Source: Sulfobacillus sp. (GTDB lineage: Bacteria > Bacillota > Sulfobacillia > Sulfobacillales > Sulfobacillaceae). From it: DNA of 42,106 nucleotides. The stretch is taken from positions 1-42,106 of the forward strand of contig DAIDDL010000035.1 of assembly GCA_027309085.1 (NCBI GenBank), read 5' to 3'. How positions within the stretch are numbered: position 1 is the first letter of the stretch; every line of letters begins with the position of its first letter. Under the pieces are notes generated by a model. That model ran no database searches. It was given only the letters and a program-made list of their open reading frames with translations, and was not told where the DNA came from. A program made the translations under genes and the position numbers. Positions 6,651-15,451 of the stretch are shown piece after piece.

Positions 6651-7457
6651 GTGAAACTGGAAACAGGATGGATCGAGTTGGAAGACAAGGGGCAACCTAT
6701 GTCCGCTTACCGTGCGGTAGGCGAGCGCGAGCCGGAATCAGCGCCTTGCATTCTCATTGTGCAGGAAATTTGGGGGCCGGACGACCATATCCAGGATATG
6801 GCCAACCGGTTTGCGGAATCGGGATATCTGGCCGTGGCTCCCGATTTGTATTCCAAGGGCGGCAGGGCGCCAGCTTTGGCCTTTGACCGGATTGAAGCGG
6901 TCAAGCGCTTTTTTGACACCCTGCCGCAACAGGCATGGATGGACGAAAAACTGCGCGAACAGTATCTCAACCAATATCCCCACGCAGAAGCCCATGATTT
7001 GAAGGAGACTTACACGACCCTTTTCGGCCGCCGGGACCCGGACCAAATGGCGCGCGATCTGGCGCTGTGGGCCCAATATTTCCGCGGTCAGGGCCACGAT
7101 GTGGCGAGCGTGGGATACTGCATGGGCGGGGCACTCGCCTTTCAGCTGGCCAGTTTGGTGCCTGATCTCAAAGGAGCCGTCTGCAATTACGGCGTGGCGC
7201 CCAAGGAAGAGGACATGGCCCGCATCGCCTGTCCGGTCAGAGCATTCTATGGCGGCGAGGACCACCGGATTACATCGCAAGTGCCGGAGGTAGCCAAGAC
7301 GATGGCTGATTTGGGCAAGGCTTACGAGTACACCGTCTATCCCGGGGCTGGGCACGCCTTCTTCAATGACACCCGCGCGTCATTCGCGCCGGCAGCGGCG
7401 CGTGATGCCTGGGCTAAAACTCTGCTGTTTTTTGACGAGGTGTTTACGGAAAAATGA
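6651..7457 (+). CDS. Dienelactone hydrolase family protein
   Basis: Cytoplasmic 268-aa alpha/beta hydrolase of the carboxymethylenebutenolidase type. The catalytic triad is visible: the nucleophile Cys in VGYCMGGALAF, Asp in GGEDHRI and His in GAGHAFFND. The N-terminal QEIWGPDDHIQD is typical. Family members cleave dienelactones in chlorocatechol breakdown, but many serve other ester substrates, and no aromatic-degradation genes lie nearby. GTG 6651 lies eight bases after AAAGAGGAG and is preferred over GTG 6642. It is convergent with the lipoate ligase gene, sharing a long hairpin. Confidence 0.88.
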   Translation: MKLETGWIELEDKGQPMSAYRAVGEREPESAPCILIVQEIWGPDDHIQDMANRFAESGYLAVAPDLYSKGGRAPALAFDRIEAVKRFFDTLPQQAWMDEKLREQYLNQYPHAEAHDLKETYTTLFGRRDPDQMARDLALWAQYFRGQGHDVASVGYCMGGALAFQLASLVPDLKGAVCNYGVAPKEEDMARIACPVRAFYGGEDHRITSQVPEVAKTMADLGKAYEYTVYPGAGHAFFNDTRASFAPAAARDAWAKTLLFFDEVFTEK

Positions 7458-7497
7458 ATATCTGTACAGGGGCCACATAGGCCCCTGTACAGATATT
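7457..7497. terminator. Bidirectional terminator overlapping both stop codons
   Basis: An 18-bp perfect stem (7457-7474 with 7480-7497) encloses a 5-nt loop. It sits exactly between two convergent genes: the stop of the dienelactone hydrolase ends at 7457 and the lipoate ligase stop begins at 7497. A/T runs flank both sides, so it can act in both directions. Confidence 0.9.
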
Positions 7498-8504
7498 TAG
7501 ATGGAAGGGCTCGTATCGAACAGAACCTGCAGCACTTCCTGTTCGGAAATCGCGCCAAAGTATTCCCCCGTGGGCAGGGTGTGCAGCACCGGTGCGACCT
7601 CGGAGATTTGGTAACGCTTGCCGACCAGCGCTCCTTCAAATTCGTGAATGTCCCGCTGTCCCAAAAAGTCGCCGTAAATGCGGCAGGATCGGATCATGCC
7701 TTCTTCCACGAGCAGGCGCACATCAATGCTGCCCCCTGGGAATTTCTCATGGGCGGTCAAATTGAAGGCGGGGGACTTGCCCCAGTTCCAATCCCACGTC
7801 GCGTAACGGGTCTCGACTAAATTTTGCACCGCCGCCTGGTCTTCTGCACCCCAGGGATAGGGGGGTTCCAGACCCTGGTTATGGTCGCCGATAATGGCGG
7901 CCAATGTGCCGCTGAACTGAGCGAGAGTGACATCGGGGGGCAGATAGGGCTTGATGTTGGTCACCCGGCTGCGCACGGATTTGATGCCCTTGCTGGCAAT
8001 TTTGTCCTGACGCACGTTGAGGACCTGCGCCACGGCATCCAGTTCGGAATCAAAGAGAATCGTGCCGTGGTGCAACAGATGGGTGCTGGTCCGGTACTGG
8101 GCGTTTCCCGAGAACTTCTGGCCGTCGATGGTGATGTCGTTGCGGCTCGACAGTTCTGCCTTCACCCCGTAGTGGGCCAGTGTTTCAATGACGGGGAGAG
8201 TAAAAGATCGGAAATCATTGAAGCCCTGGCCTTTGGTGGAGACGACCAGGCTGAAATTCAGATTTCCTAAGTCGTGATAGACGGCTCCCCCGCCTGACAG
8301 CCTGCGGACGACGGCAATGCCGTGATCTTCAATATAAAGCTGATGGACCTCTTCCGCGGTATTCTGATACCGGCCGATGATCACGGCGGGAGAGTTCTGC
8401 CATAAAATCAGGTAATTGTGCGACGGGTCAAGGTGGCGGACGACGTACTCTTCGAGAGCGAGATTGAAGTAGGGGTCGTGCGACAGATTGGAAATGGGGA
8501 TCAT
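7497..8504 (-). CDS. lplA: Lipoate-protein ligase A
   Basis: 335-aa enzyme that activates free lipoate with ATP and attaches it to lysine of E2 and GcvH domains in 2-oxoacid dehydrogenases and the glycine cleavage system. Signatures are NLALEEYVVRH at the N-terminus, the lipoyl-binding loop VVRRLSGGGAVYHD, and GQKFSGNAQ with the conserved lysine. The C-terminal accessory domain (about residues 250-335) contains a KFPGGSIDVR segment, as in full-length bacterial LplA. The minus-strand start ATG 8504 is preceded by AAAGGAAGG with somewhat long spacing. It is monocistronic and ends in the shared terminator. Confidence 0.92.
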   Translation of the reverse strand: MIPISNLSHDPYFNLALEEYVVRHLDPSHNYLILWQNSPAVIIGRYQNTAEEVHQLYIEDHGIAVVRRLSGGGAVYHDLGNLNFSLVVSTKGQGFNDFRSFTLPVIETLAHYGVKAELSSRNDITIDGQKFSGNAQYRTSTHLLHHGTILFDSELDAVAQVLNVRQDKIASKGIKSVRSRVTNIKPYLPPDVTLAQFSGTLAAIIGDHNQGLEPPYPWGAEDQAAVQNLVETRYATWDWNWGKSPAFNLTAHEKFPGGSIDVRLLVEEGMIRSCRIYGDFLGQRDIHEFEGALVGKRYQISEVAPVLHTLPTGEYFGAISEQEVLQVLFDTSPSI

Positions 8505-8589
8505 GCGCTATAGCCTTCCTTTCTTCATTTTGCAGTGAGCGCTAGGTTGCAGATACTGCCCTCTATCATACCGCATTTCCCTGGAGGGC

Positions 8590-8640
8590 AATGATTCTCA
8601 TTCGCTTTAAGAGGATTCTCAATAAGATGCTACGTATAAT
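8590..8640 (+). promoter_or_regulatory. Fur-like box and -10 upstream of the VIT-family gene
   Basis: AATGATTCTCATT (8590-8602) matches 11 of 13 core positions of the classical Fur box GATAATGATAATCATTATC. A second half-like copy, GGATTCTCAAT (8613-8623), follows. A perfect TATAAT lies at 8635-8640, 24 bp before the start codon. The second copy overlaps the expected -35 region, where a metal-loaded Fur protein would repress. Confidence 0.6.
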
Positions 8641-8663
8641 GGCGCTGAAGGGAGGGGGAAACA

Positions 8664-9389
8664 ATGAGCAGCAGCGCAGTGCCACACGTCAATTCTGAAG
8701 TGGTCCGCCATTCTCCGGCGGCGCGGTCGATCCGCGAAGTGGTGTTCGGAGTGAATGATGGCCTCGTATCGATTACCGGCCTGGTAGTGGGAGTGACGGT
8801 ATCCAACATGTCTTCCCACCAAATTCTCATCGCGGCGATTGCCGCGGTGGTGGCGGCTACGGTGGCCATGGCGCTGGGGCAGTATCTGGCCACCACTGCC
8901 CAAAATGAATACTTTTTGGCAGAGCGCTCCCGCGAGATGCAAGAAGTGCATGAGGTCCCCCATGAAGAAATCGCCGAAGTGGAAGGGATTTACCGGGCGC
9001 AGGGCTTTAGCAAGGAACAGGTAGAGATGCTGACTAAACATATTACCGCGGACAAAGACAGGTGGGTCGACTTTATGATGAAAGAAGAACTGGGGATCAT
9101 GCTGGAGAATCTGGACCATCCCTGGCGTTCAGCCTTCATCATGGGGGGGGCTGTCATTCTCGGGTCGCTGCCCCCGGTGCTGCCGTACCTGCTCATTGCG
9201 CAAACCCATGCCGCCCTCGTCTGGGCCATCGTGCTGGCCGTGCTGGCCTCTTTCGGATTAGGGGTCTTAAAGGCCAAAGTCGGCAAGACCTCATGGGTCA
9301 AAGGCGGTGCGCAGTTTCTGCTGGTGACCGCTGTGGCCATTGCGGTGGGCATTTTTGCCGGCCATGGTCTGGCGGCCCTGCTGGCATGA
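8664..9389 (+). CDS. VIT1/CCC1-family Fe2+/Mn2+ transporter
   Basis: 241-aa integral membrane protein of the vacuolar-iron-transporter family, which exports or sequesters Fe2+/Mn2+ by proton antiport. The N-terminus REVVFGVNDGLVSITGLVVG is the family signature, followed by helices near 50-75, 160-180, 185-205 and 218-240. The cytosolic metal-binding segment (about 95-150) is rich in Glu, with EEIAEVEGIYRAQGFS and an MMKEELGI motif. ATG 8664 is preceded by GGGAGGGGG. Fur-like boxes upstream suggest iron control. A small ORF is coupled at its 3' end. Confidence 0.9.
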   Translation: MSSSAVPHVNSEVVRHSPAARSIREVVFGVNDGLVSITGLVVGVTVSNMSSHQILIAAIAAVVAATVAMALGQYLATTAQNEYFLAERSREMQEVHEVPHEEIAEVEGIYRAQGFSKEQVEMLTKHITADKDRWVDFMMKEELGIMLENLDHPWRSAFIMGGAVILGSLPPVLPYLLIAQTHAALVWAIVLAVLASFGLGVLKAKVGKTSWVKGGAQFLLVTAVAIAVGIFAGHGLAALLA

Positions 9390-9595
9390 CCCCGTCAGGT
9401 ATTTACCAGCGGGCGCTGGCGGATTTGATGGACGAAGAGTGGGAAACTGGCGCCCAGTGGTTTGATCCGGAAATCGCGGGCGCAGCGGCTCTCGTCTACT
9501 GGCACCTGCTCGCCGTGGGCCAGAACACGAAAGCCGCGAACGCCCCCTACCCGCACCTGCTGTTCCTCCTCGCCCTGTCTAGCCGTGGGCAGTGA
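9386..9595 (+). CDS. Small hypothetical protein coupled to the VIT-family gene
   Basis: 69-aa frame starting at ATG 9386, overlapping the transporter stop in the classic ATGA arrangement, which implies translational coupling. The sequence begins MTPSGIYQRALADLMDEEWE and continues with an alpha-helical, Ala/Leu-rich stretch (GAAALVYWHLLAVG). I recognise no family. It might assist or regulate the metal transporter, purely on position. Confidence 0.55.
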   Translation: MTPSGIYQRALADLMDEEWETGAQWFDPEIAGAAALVYWHLLAVGQNTKAANAPYPHLLFLLALSSRGQ

Positions 9596-10033
9596 GCTTC
9601 GGGCTTTGATCCAGGATTCGGCAGGACACTCTTGCGGTGCAGGTAGCGGAGACTTCCGTCTCCCCTCAGCCGGGGTCCACCCTCATTCCCGCCACAACAG
9701 TCCGGGGATCCATACAGGCCGGGGCTCATGGCAGACGGTCTGCTGAGCGCGGGGAAATTAGGCCGGAGCCGCGGACCCGGACAGCGGGCTTGGTGGCGCA
9801 CCCGCCCGAGCGGGGCAGGCGAGGGCTCCCCATTCTCCTGCCGCCGGCTTTACCTCCGCCCCTTCAACATCCTGACAAGTGAAAATGTTTCAAGATGGCT
9901 CGTCAGATCTCCCGCAATGCTTTACGATGGGAGGACTGCAGCGGATTTCCAACCTGAAGCGCGCGAACGTCCGGTGATAATAAATGCAATCAATGAGTAC
10001 TGGCCAAGTCAAAACAATAATGAGGAGATTAGG
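9596..10033. other. Gene-free GC-rich stretch
   Basis: No supported gene. The frame of the downstream PhzF-family gene stays open back to 9728, but its translation there is low-complexity and unlike the family. A small hairpin GGAGAC-TTCC-GTCTCC (9648-9663) is present without a T tract. I see no clear riboswitch or promoter. Confidence 0.5.
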
Positions 10034-10918
10034 GTGCCACAAGAAGAGTGGTCTTTTATGCAAGTGGATGTGTTTGCGGATCAGGCATTGCAAGGCCACC
10101 CCGTGGCCGTATTTTATGATGTGCCGGCCTCATCCGGGAATGACGTCATGCAGGCGGTTGCCAGGGAAATGCACCTGCCGGAAACGGTGTTTGTCACGGC
10201 ATGCGCTGAAGACGCCGATCTATGCCTGGTGAAGATCTTTACCCCGACAAGCGAGGTGCCATTTGCGGGCCATGCGGCCATGGGCGCATATTTTGTTTTG
10301 CGGGATCAGGGGCTGGTCGGGGACGGGACGGTTCACCTGGCGGCCTCCGGGGAGACGCTGGCCTGCCATGCAGAAGGCCAGCAGTGGATTTGGATGACGG
10401 CGGCGCCGGCCAGCGTCCGCAGCACGAAGATAGGTCCCCGCGAGTTGGCGGCGCGTTGCGGGATGGATGCGGAGCTCATCAGTCCCATGATGCCTCCGGC
10501 TGTGGCCCGGACCAACCCAGAGCAGATGCTGCTGTTCGTGGAGAGCGCGCAGGCTTTGGCCGATCTGAACTTCAGCTTGGCCCACCTGGCAGCGCTGGAA
10601 GAAGAATGCGGGGTGCAGGGGGTTTATGTGCTGGCCCTCACCGGAGCGGGAAGCTATGCGGCCCGGTATTTCAGCAACGCGCTATCCGGGCCGCAATACA
10701 CCCTGGCGGCTGGGTCATCGGCCCTGGCGCTTGGCAGCTACCTGCTGTGCTGCGCGGGCGAGACGCAGCCACGGCGGTTTATCATATCCCAGGGAGAAGA
10801 CCACTTGCGCCCGTCTGAGGTTCACGTGCGTCTCAACGCGCAGACGCGGGGATCTTTGGAGGTCGGGGGGCAGGTGGTGGAAACACTCCGCGGAGTTGTG
10901 ACACCGTCACGGGCTTAG
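10034..10918 (+). CDS. PhzF-family isomerase/epimerase-like protein
   Basis: 294-aa cytoplasmic protein of the PhzF/diaminopimelate-epimerase fold. The N-terminus QVDVFADQALQGHPVAVFYD matches the family start, including the GNPxAV-like turn (here GHPVAV). FTPTSEVPFAGHAAMGAYFV is the central PhzF signature (usually P..E..FCGHAT). GTG 10034 lies six bases after GAGGAG and fits the family N-terminus; the frame is open further upstream but not PhzF-like. Physiological substrates are unknown for most members, and there is no phenazine cluster here. It overlaps tail-to-tail with the penicillin-binding protein gene by 12 bases. Confidence 0.85.
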   Translation: MPQEEWSFMQVDVFADQALQGHPVAVFYDVPASSGNDVMQAVAREMHLPETVFVTACAEDADLCLVKIFTPTSEVPFAGHAAMGAYFVLRDQGLVGDGTVHLAASGETLACHAEGQQWIWMTAAPASVRSTKIGPRELAARCGMDAELISPMMPPAVARTNPEQMLLFVESAQALADLNFSLAHLAALEEECGVQGVYVLALTGAGSYAARYFSNALSGPQYTLAAGSSALALGSYLLCCAGETQPRRFIISQGEDHLRPSEVHVRLNAQTRGSLEVGGQVVETLRGVVTPSRA

Positions 10919-13000
10919 AGATTTCAAAATCGCTTTAAGCAGGCTTTCGGCAGAGGGAGCGGCGGGACCGGACGCCGACCCCGATGACCCCGATGATCCG
11001 GAACCGCAGCCGGGGCTGACTTTGGTGGGGGCATGCCCTTTGATGAAGACCTCGCGGTACGCCGAGCAGCACCCGTTGGCCAGCAGACCCGTCTTGGAGC
11101 AGACGGATTTCCAGACCAGACCGGGTGGCTGCCGGAAGTTGCGTTTGGGCTGGCCGGCCAGCGCCATTTTCATAAAGTGGGCCCAAATGGGGCCTGCTCC
11201 CCGGTCGCCGGTGAGACCCAGCGGGCTGTCATTGTCATTGCCGACCCATACCGCCGCCGCCAGCTGGGGAGTGAATCCTACCAGCCAGGCATCACGCTGT
11301 GCGGAGGAGGTGCCGGTTTTTGCAGCAGCCGGGCGGTTGATCACGGACTCGAGGTCGTGAGCGGTGCCCACCGGGTTCAACAAAGGCGCTGTGAACAGGT
11401 TGGTAACCACGTAGGCGACCTGCGGGCTCAGCACCCGTGTCTTGTGGGGGTGATCTTGAAACACCGTGCGCCCGTTCTGGTCGACCACCTTCAGCACGCC
11501 GAATGGCCTGACCCGGTAGCCGCCGTTGGCCAGAGTCGACACCCCTCGCGCCATTTGGTAGGGGGTGACATCGGACGAGCCCAGGGCGGTGGTCAGATTG
11601 TCCGCCAGAGGACTGGTGATGCCCATCTGATGGGCCATGTGAATCATAGCCGGGGGTCCCACGGTGTCCATCCACTTGACCGCAATGATGTTGTCAGATT
11701 CGGCAATGGCGCGCCTGATGGTGAGGGGGCCATTATAGACATGGCCGTAGTTGTGCGGCACGTACCATTTTCCATTCCCGGCAGGGAACCGCACGGGGGC
11801 CGAGTCCTTGACACTGGATGTCGGATAGCCGTCATGAATGACGGTGGTGTACAAGTAATATTTCATGCTGGATCCTGGCTGGCGTGAAGCCTTTGTAGCC
11901 CGGTCCAACTGGGTCTTGGCATAGTCATCCCCCCCGACCAGCGCCTCAATATAGCCATTCACAGGGTTGATGGCCACGAGACCCGTTTCCGGTTCGGGCA
12001 CCCCATGCACGTCGGTTGTGCTGGGGAGATACCAGGCTACAGCGTTCTCGGCGGCTTTTTGCATGGTCCAGTTCATGGTGGTGGTGACGGTGTAGCCGCC
12101 ATCATAGAGATTTTTGCCGATCGCCGGGTCCAGGCCGACCAACTCGTCAGCAATGAATTTGGTGAAGTAAGGCGCGCGGTCGCCCAGGGGCGGGTTGGTG
12201 GCCAGATTGAGCGGGGCGCTTTGCGCGTCAAGCTCTTGGCCCCGGGTGATATAATGCAGACTTTCCATGCGCACGAGCACGACATTGCGCCGGGCCAGCG
12301 CGATCTGGGGGTGGATGTAGGGGTCATCATAGGTCGGGGCATTGACGACTCCGGCCAGCAGCGCCGCTTCAGGCAGTGTCAGAGTGTGGGCAGAGTGGCC
12401 GAAATAGGTTTCGGCTGCCGCCTGCACCCCATAAGCCCCTTCCCCGAAATACACATCGTTGAGGTACATGGATAAGATCTGGCGCTTGTCAAACATAGTG
12501 GACAGTTTCAGGGTAATCAGGAGCTCTTTGAACTTTCTTGAAAAAGTCCGGCGGTCGCTCAAGTAAAGATTTTTGGCCAGCTGCTGGGTGATTGTGCTCC
12601 CCCCCTGTAAAATCTTGCCGCTGGTGAGGTCGACGAGAGCGGCCCGCGTAATCCCCAGGGGATCGATTCCGGGTTCAATCCAATAGGTGTCATCCTCAAT
12701 GGCCACCAGAGCATTTTGCATTGAGGGGGGGACCTCGGCGTAGCTCACGGGCATCCGGTTTTGGGTTCCCGTGAGCACACTGACCAAATGTCCGCTCTGG
12801 TCATAGATCGTCGTGTCGGCAGGCAACTGGGGCACGGGCAGGGCCAGCCAGGCGGTCGGCAGCAGCAGCGCCGTGGCGCCGACGACCACCGCAGGCAGGC
12901 TGATGGCGGCGGCGGTGCTGCCGATATGGTCTGTGATGCGCCGGAGCCAGGAAGTCCTGTTTCGGCTGGTGTTCTTTGCACGCTGGCGGCGGCTGTCCAT
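10907..13000 (-). CDS. Class A penicillin-binding protein (PBP1A-like)
   Basis: 697-aa bifunctional peptidoglycan synthase anchored by one N-terminal helix (about residues 27-57), with extracytoplasmic catalysis. The GT51 transglycosylase part shows VAIEDDTYW (glutamate in the ED motif), GGSTITQQLAKNLYL and the RKFKELLI and NDVYFGEGAYG motifs. The transpeptidase part shows SxxK as SSMK, SxN as SDN (AESDNIIAVKW) and KTGTSS. The C-terminus has a Cys-containing segment and a Gly/Ser-rich tail. ATG at 13000 with GGAAGGAG eleven bases upstream is preferred; a TTG start at 13060 would add 20 residues. It is monocistronic. Confidence 0.9.
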   Translation of the reverse strand: MDSRRQRAKNTSRNRTSWLRRITDHIGSTAAAISLPAVVVGATALLLPTAWLALPVPQLPADTTIYDQSGHLVSVLTGTQNRMPVSYAEVPPSMQNALVAIEDDTYWIEPGIDPLGITRAALVDLTSGKILQGGSTITQQLAKNLYLSDRRTFSRKFKELLITLKLSTMFDKRQILSMYLNDVYFGEGAYGVQAAAETYFGHSAHTLTLPEAALLAGVVNAPTYDDPYIHPQIALARRNVVLVRMESLHYITRGQELDAQSAPLNLATNPPLGDRAPYFTKFIADELVGLDPAIGKNLYDGGYTVTTTMNWTMQKAAENAVAWYLPSTTDVHGVPEPETGLVAINPVNGYIEALVGGDDYAKTQLDRATKASRQPGSSMKYYLYTTVIHDGYPTSSVKDSAPVRFPAGNGKWYVPHNYGHVYNGPLTIRRAIAESDNIIAVKWMDTVGPPAMIHMAHQMGITSPLADNLTTALGSSDVTPYQMARGVSTLANGGYRVRPFGVLKVVDQNGRTVFQDHPHKTRVLSPQVAYVVTNLFTAPLLNPVGTAHDLESVINRPAAAKTGTSSAQRDAWLVGFTPQLAAAVWVGNDNDSPLGLTGDRGAGPIWAHFMKMALAGQPKRNFRQPPGLVWKSVCSKTGLLANGCCSAYREVFIKGHAPTKVSPGCGSGSSGSSGSASGPAAPSAESLLKAILKSLSP

Positions 13001-13188
13001 CGTGTGGAGTGCTCCTTCCCAAAGGATTCTTTTCACCGTAGTATGACCCAATACCGCCAAGCCTACCGCGCCATCGGGTGGAAGCCATTCCGGAATCTGC
13101 CAGGCATGGGAGCGGGGCGGGTATTAAGAGAGCGGGCAATGGTGACAATGCCCCTGTCGGATGATGGCGATATTTGTGGGAATAAAGA

Positions 13189-13216
13189 TTGTATTCCTGG
13201 GGACTTTTGTTATAAT
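13189..13216 (+). promoter_or_regulatory. Promoter of the polyamine-argS operon
   Basis: A perfect TATAAT (13211-13216) has TTGTAT (13189-13194) 16 bp upstream as a weak -35. It lies 37 bp before the pdaD start; no terminator is visible between the following four genes. Confidence 0.6.
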
Positions 13217-13252
13217 TTGCAAGGAAATTTGTCCGTATAAGGAGGCGCATTG

Positions 13253-13714
13253 GTGCTCGAAACCCCTAAGAAATTTACCCTGGTCGCTGGGTCAGCAGAA
13301 GGCCCCAGCCGCCTCAACGCGTTTGACAATGCACTGCTGGCGGCAGGCATTGGCAATGTCAACCTGCTGCGTGTCAGCTCTATTCTCCCACCCGGGGCAG
13401 TGTTGATGCCCCGTCTGGAAATCGTGCCGGGACAGCTTTTGCCTACCGCCTACGGCACTATTACATCGGATTTAGAGGGCGAGCTTTTGGCAGCGGCTGT
13501 TGCCGTGGGAATTGGCGAGGACGGGGAATATGGTGTGATTATGGAATTTTCCGGCCGCTGCGGGCGGGCGCAGGCGGAAGAGTCAGTGGCGGAGATGGCG
13601 AGAGCGGCATTTCGCCAGCGGCAGCGTGAGCTGAAAAACATTTTGGTCCAGTCCGCGGAACACCGCGTGCAGTCGATTGGGTGCGCGTTTGCGGCGGTCG
13701 CTCTGTGGTATTAG
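13253..13714 (+). CDS. pdaD: Pyruvoyl-dependent arginine decarboxylase
   Basis: Converts L-arginine to agmatine and CO2, using a pyruvoyl group made by self-cleavage. The 153-aa proenzyme is typical in length. FDNALLAAGIGNVNLLRVSS leads into the cleavage site Ser42-Ser43 (VSSILPPG), equivalent to the Ser-Ser site of the archaeal enzyme; later motifs include GTITSDLEGELLAAAVAVGI. GTG 13253 lies seven bases after GGAGG; TTG 13250 is possible. It is the first gene of an operon whose next members use agmatine and putrescine, which fixes its role well. Confidence 0.92.
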   Translation: MLETPKKFTLVAGSAEGPSRLNAFDNALLAAGIGNVNLLRVSSILPPGAVLMPRLEIVPGQLLPTAYGTITSDLEGELLAAAVAVGIGEDGEYGVIMEFSGRCGRAQAEESVAEMARAAFRQRQRELKNILVQSAEHRVQSIGCAFAAVALWY

Positions 13715-13762
13715 GACGGGGACAACACGCGGCAGGGATGGGAAAGGCAGGGACCAACAGCG

Positions 13763-14575
13763 ATGAATACCTGGTTTAGTGAATTGCAGACCCCAGAAGT
13801 GAGCCTCGGGCTGAAAGTGAAGAGTGTCCTGTGGCAGGAAAAGACCCCGTATCAAGAGCTGGCGGTGCTGGAGACGCTGTCCTACGGGCGGATGCTGGTG
13901 CTGGACGGCGCGGTTCAGACGACCATTCGCGATGAATTTGTCTATCATGAAATGATCACCCACGTCCCCCTGACCCTCCACCCCCATCCTCGCAAAGTGG
14001 CAGTGATTGGCGGGGGCGACGGGGGCGCCATCCGCGAGATTCTGAAGCACCCGAGCGTGGAGGAGGCGCACTTGATCGAGATCGATGAAAGGGTGGTCGA
14101 GGCCAGCAAGCGGTTTCTGCCGGAGATTTCCGAGGCGCTGGAAGACGGGCGGGCGCATGTGCACCTGACTGACGGCATCCGCTGGGTTAAAGAGGCACGC
14201 GATTTCGACCTGATCATTATCGACTCTACGGATCCGGTGGGGCCGGCGGAAGGGCTGTTTATGCCGGAATTTTACCGCAGCATCTACGAAGCGCTCAGTG
14301 AGGACGGGATGATGGTGGCCCAATCGGAGTCGCCATTTCTGGAGCCGGACATCATCCAGCGTGTGATGGCCGGTGTGTCCCAGTCATTTCCAGTGGCGCG
14401 GCTGTACCTGGCCTCGGTGCCAACGTACCCTTCAGGGCTGTGGAGCTTCACTCTGGGTTCCAAAGAGACCCTGGCTGAACCGCGGGCGGTATCATTTCCC
14501 ACCCGTTACTGGACTCCGGAGATCCAGCACAGCTGCTTTGTGCTTCCCCGCTTTGTGGAGGAGTTGATCCGGTGA
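13763..14575 (+). CDS. speE: Spermidine synthase
   Basis: 270-aa aminopropyltransferase that moves the aminopropyl group of decarboxylated S-adenosylmethionine to putrescine. Motifs are GGGDGGAIREILKHPSV for the nucleotide-binding loop, EIDERVVEAS, and IIDSTDPVGPAEGLF carrying the catalytic Asp. The length matches the bacterial enzyme. The start ATG 13763 follows AAAGGCAGGGA. The speB start GTG overlaps its stop (GTGA), so the genes are coupled. No S-adenosylmethionine decarboxylase gene lies in this window, so the aminopropyl donor must be made elsewhere. Confidence 0.93.
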   Translation: MNTWFSELQTPEVSLGLKVKSVLWQEKTPYQELAVLETLSYGRMLVLDGAVQTTIRDEFVYHEMITHVPLTLHPHPRKVAVIGGGDGGAIREILKHPSVEEAHLIEIDERVVEASKRFLPEISEALEDGRAHVHLTDGIRWVKEARDFDLIIIDSTDPVGPAEGLFMPEFYRSIYEALSEDGMMVAQSESPFLEPDIIQRVMAGVSQSFPVARLYLASVPTYPSGLWSFTLGSKETLAEPRAVSFPTRYWTPEIQHSCFVLPRFVEELIR

Positions 14576-15429
14576 CCACACCATTTTTCCGAACTGACCG
14601 ATTTTTAGGGATGGATGCAGATTTCGCTCGCGCAGCTTGGGTCTATTTTGGGATTCCCATGGATTTCACCGTATCTTTCCAGCCTGGGTCGCGCTTTGGC
14701 CCAGCCCGGGTGCGGGAAGCCTCCTATGCCATCGAGACATACTCCATGGCCCAGGACCGGGACTTGGAAGAGCTTGCAGTGCACGACGCGGGCGAAGTGG
14801 AGCTGCCTTTCGGCAATGTGGCGGAAAGCCTCCTGCGAATCAACCAGGCGGCGGAAACCGTGCTGGGAGCCGACAAGAAGTTTTTTGCCCTAGGCGGGGA
14901 ACATCTGGTCACTTTGCCTCTGATTCAGGCCGTTGTGAAGCGCTATCCGGACCTGGTGGTGGTCCATTTCGACGCCCACGCAGATTTGCGTGACGACTAC
15001 ATGGGGGAATCTCTGTCTCATGCCACGGTCCTTCGCCGGGTCTGTGAGTGGATTCAGCCCGGGCACTTGTACCAGTTCGGGATCCGCTCCGCTACCCGGG
15101 AGGAAGTGCGCTTTGCCCGGGAGTTTGGCCATTTTTACCCCCAGGAGGTGGTGCGGCCGCTGAAACAGGTGCTAGGAGAGTTGCAGGGGAAGCCGGTGTA
15201 TGTCACGATGGATATAGATGTGATTGATCCGGCGTTTATGCCCGGCACGGGAACGCCCGAACCCGGGGGAATTTCCTCGCGTGAGGCTTTGGAAGCGGTT
15301 GCCCTGCTCAAGGGGCTGAATGTGGTCAGCATGGACCTGGTGGAGACCATGCCTGCCCATGACTTGTCCCAGCGGTCCGCGGTGCTCGCGGCCAAGCTGG
15401 TCCGGGAAGCCCTAGTGGCGATAGGCTGA
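14572..15429 (+). CDS. speB: Agmatinase (ureohydrolase family)
   Basis: 285-aa Mn-dependent hydrolase expected to split agmatine into putrescine and urea. All metal-binding motifs are present: GGEH, FDAHADLRDDY and MDIDVIDPAFMPGTGTPEPG. It starts at GTG 14572 inside the speE stop region. Placement directly after arginine decarboxylase and spermidine synthase supports agmatinase rather than arginase. It completes the arginine-agmatine-putrescine route. Confidence 0.93.
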   Translation: MTTPFFRTDRFLGMDADFARAAWVYFGIPMDFTVSFQPGSRFGPARVREASYAIETYSMAQDRDLEELAVHDAGEVELPFGNVAESLLRINQAAETVLGADKKFFALGGEHLVTLPLIQAVVKRYPDLVVVHFDAHADLRDDYMGESLSHATVLRRVCEWIQPGHLYQFGIRSATREEVRFAREFGHFYPQEVVRPLKQVLGELQGKPVYVTMDIDVIDPAFMPGTGTPEPGGISSREALEAVALLKGLNVVSMDLVETMPAHDLSQRSAVLAAKLVREALVAIG

Positions 15430-15451
15430 GAGATGGCAGGGGGGATTTGGG

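Noticed and set aside
11033-11887. 284-residue plus-strand frame opposite the penicillin-binding protein
   Set aside because: Antisense to clear catalytic motifs of the PBP; no ribosome binding site or domain.
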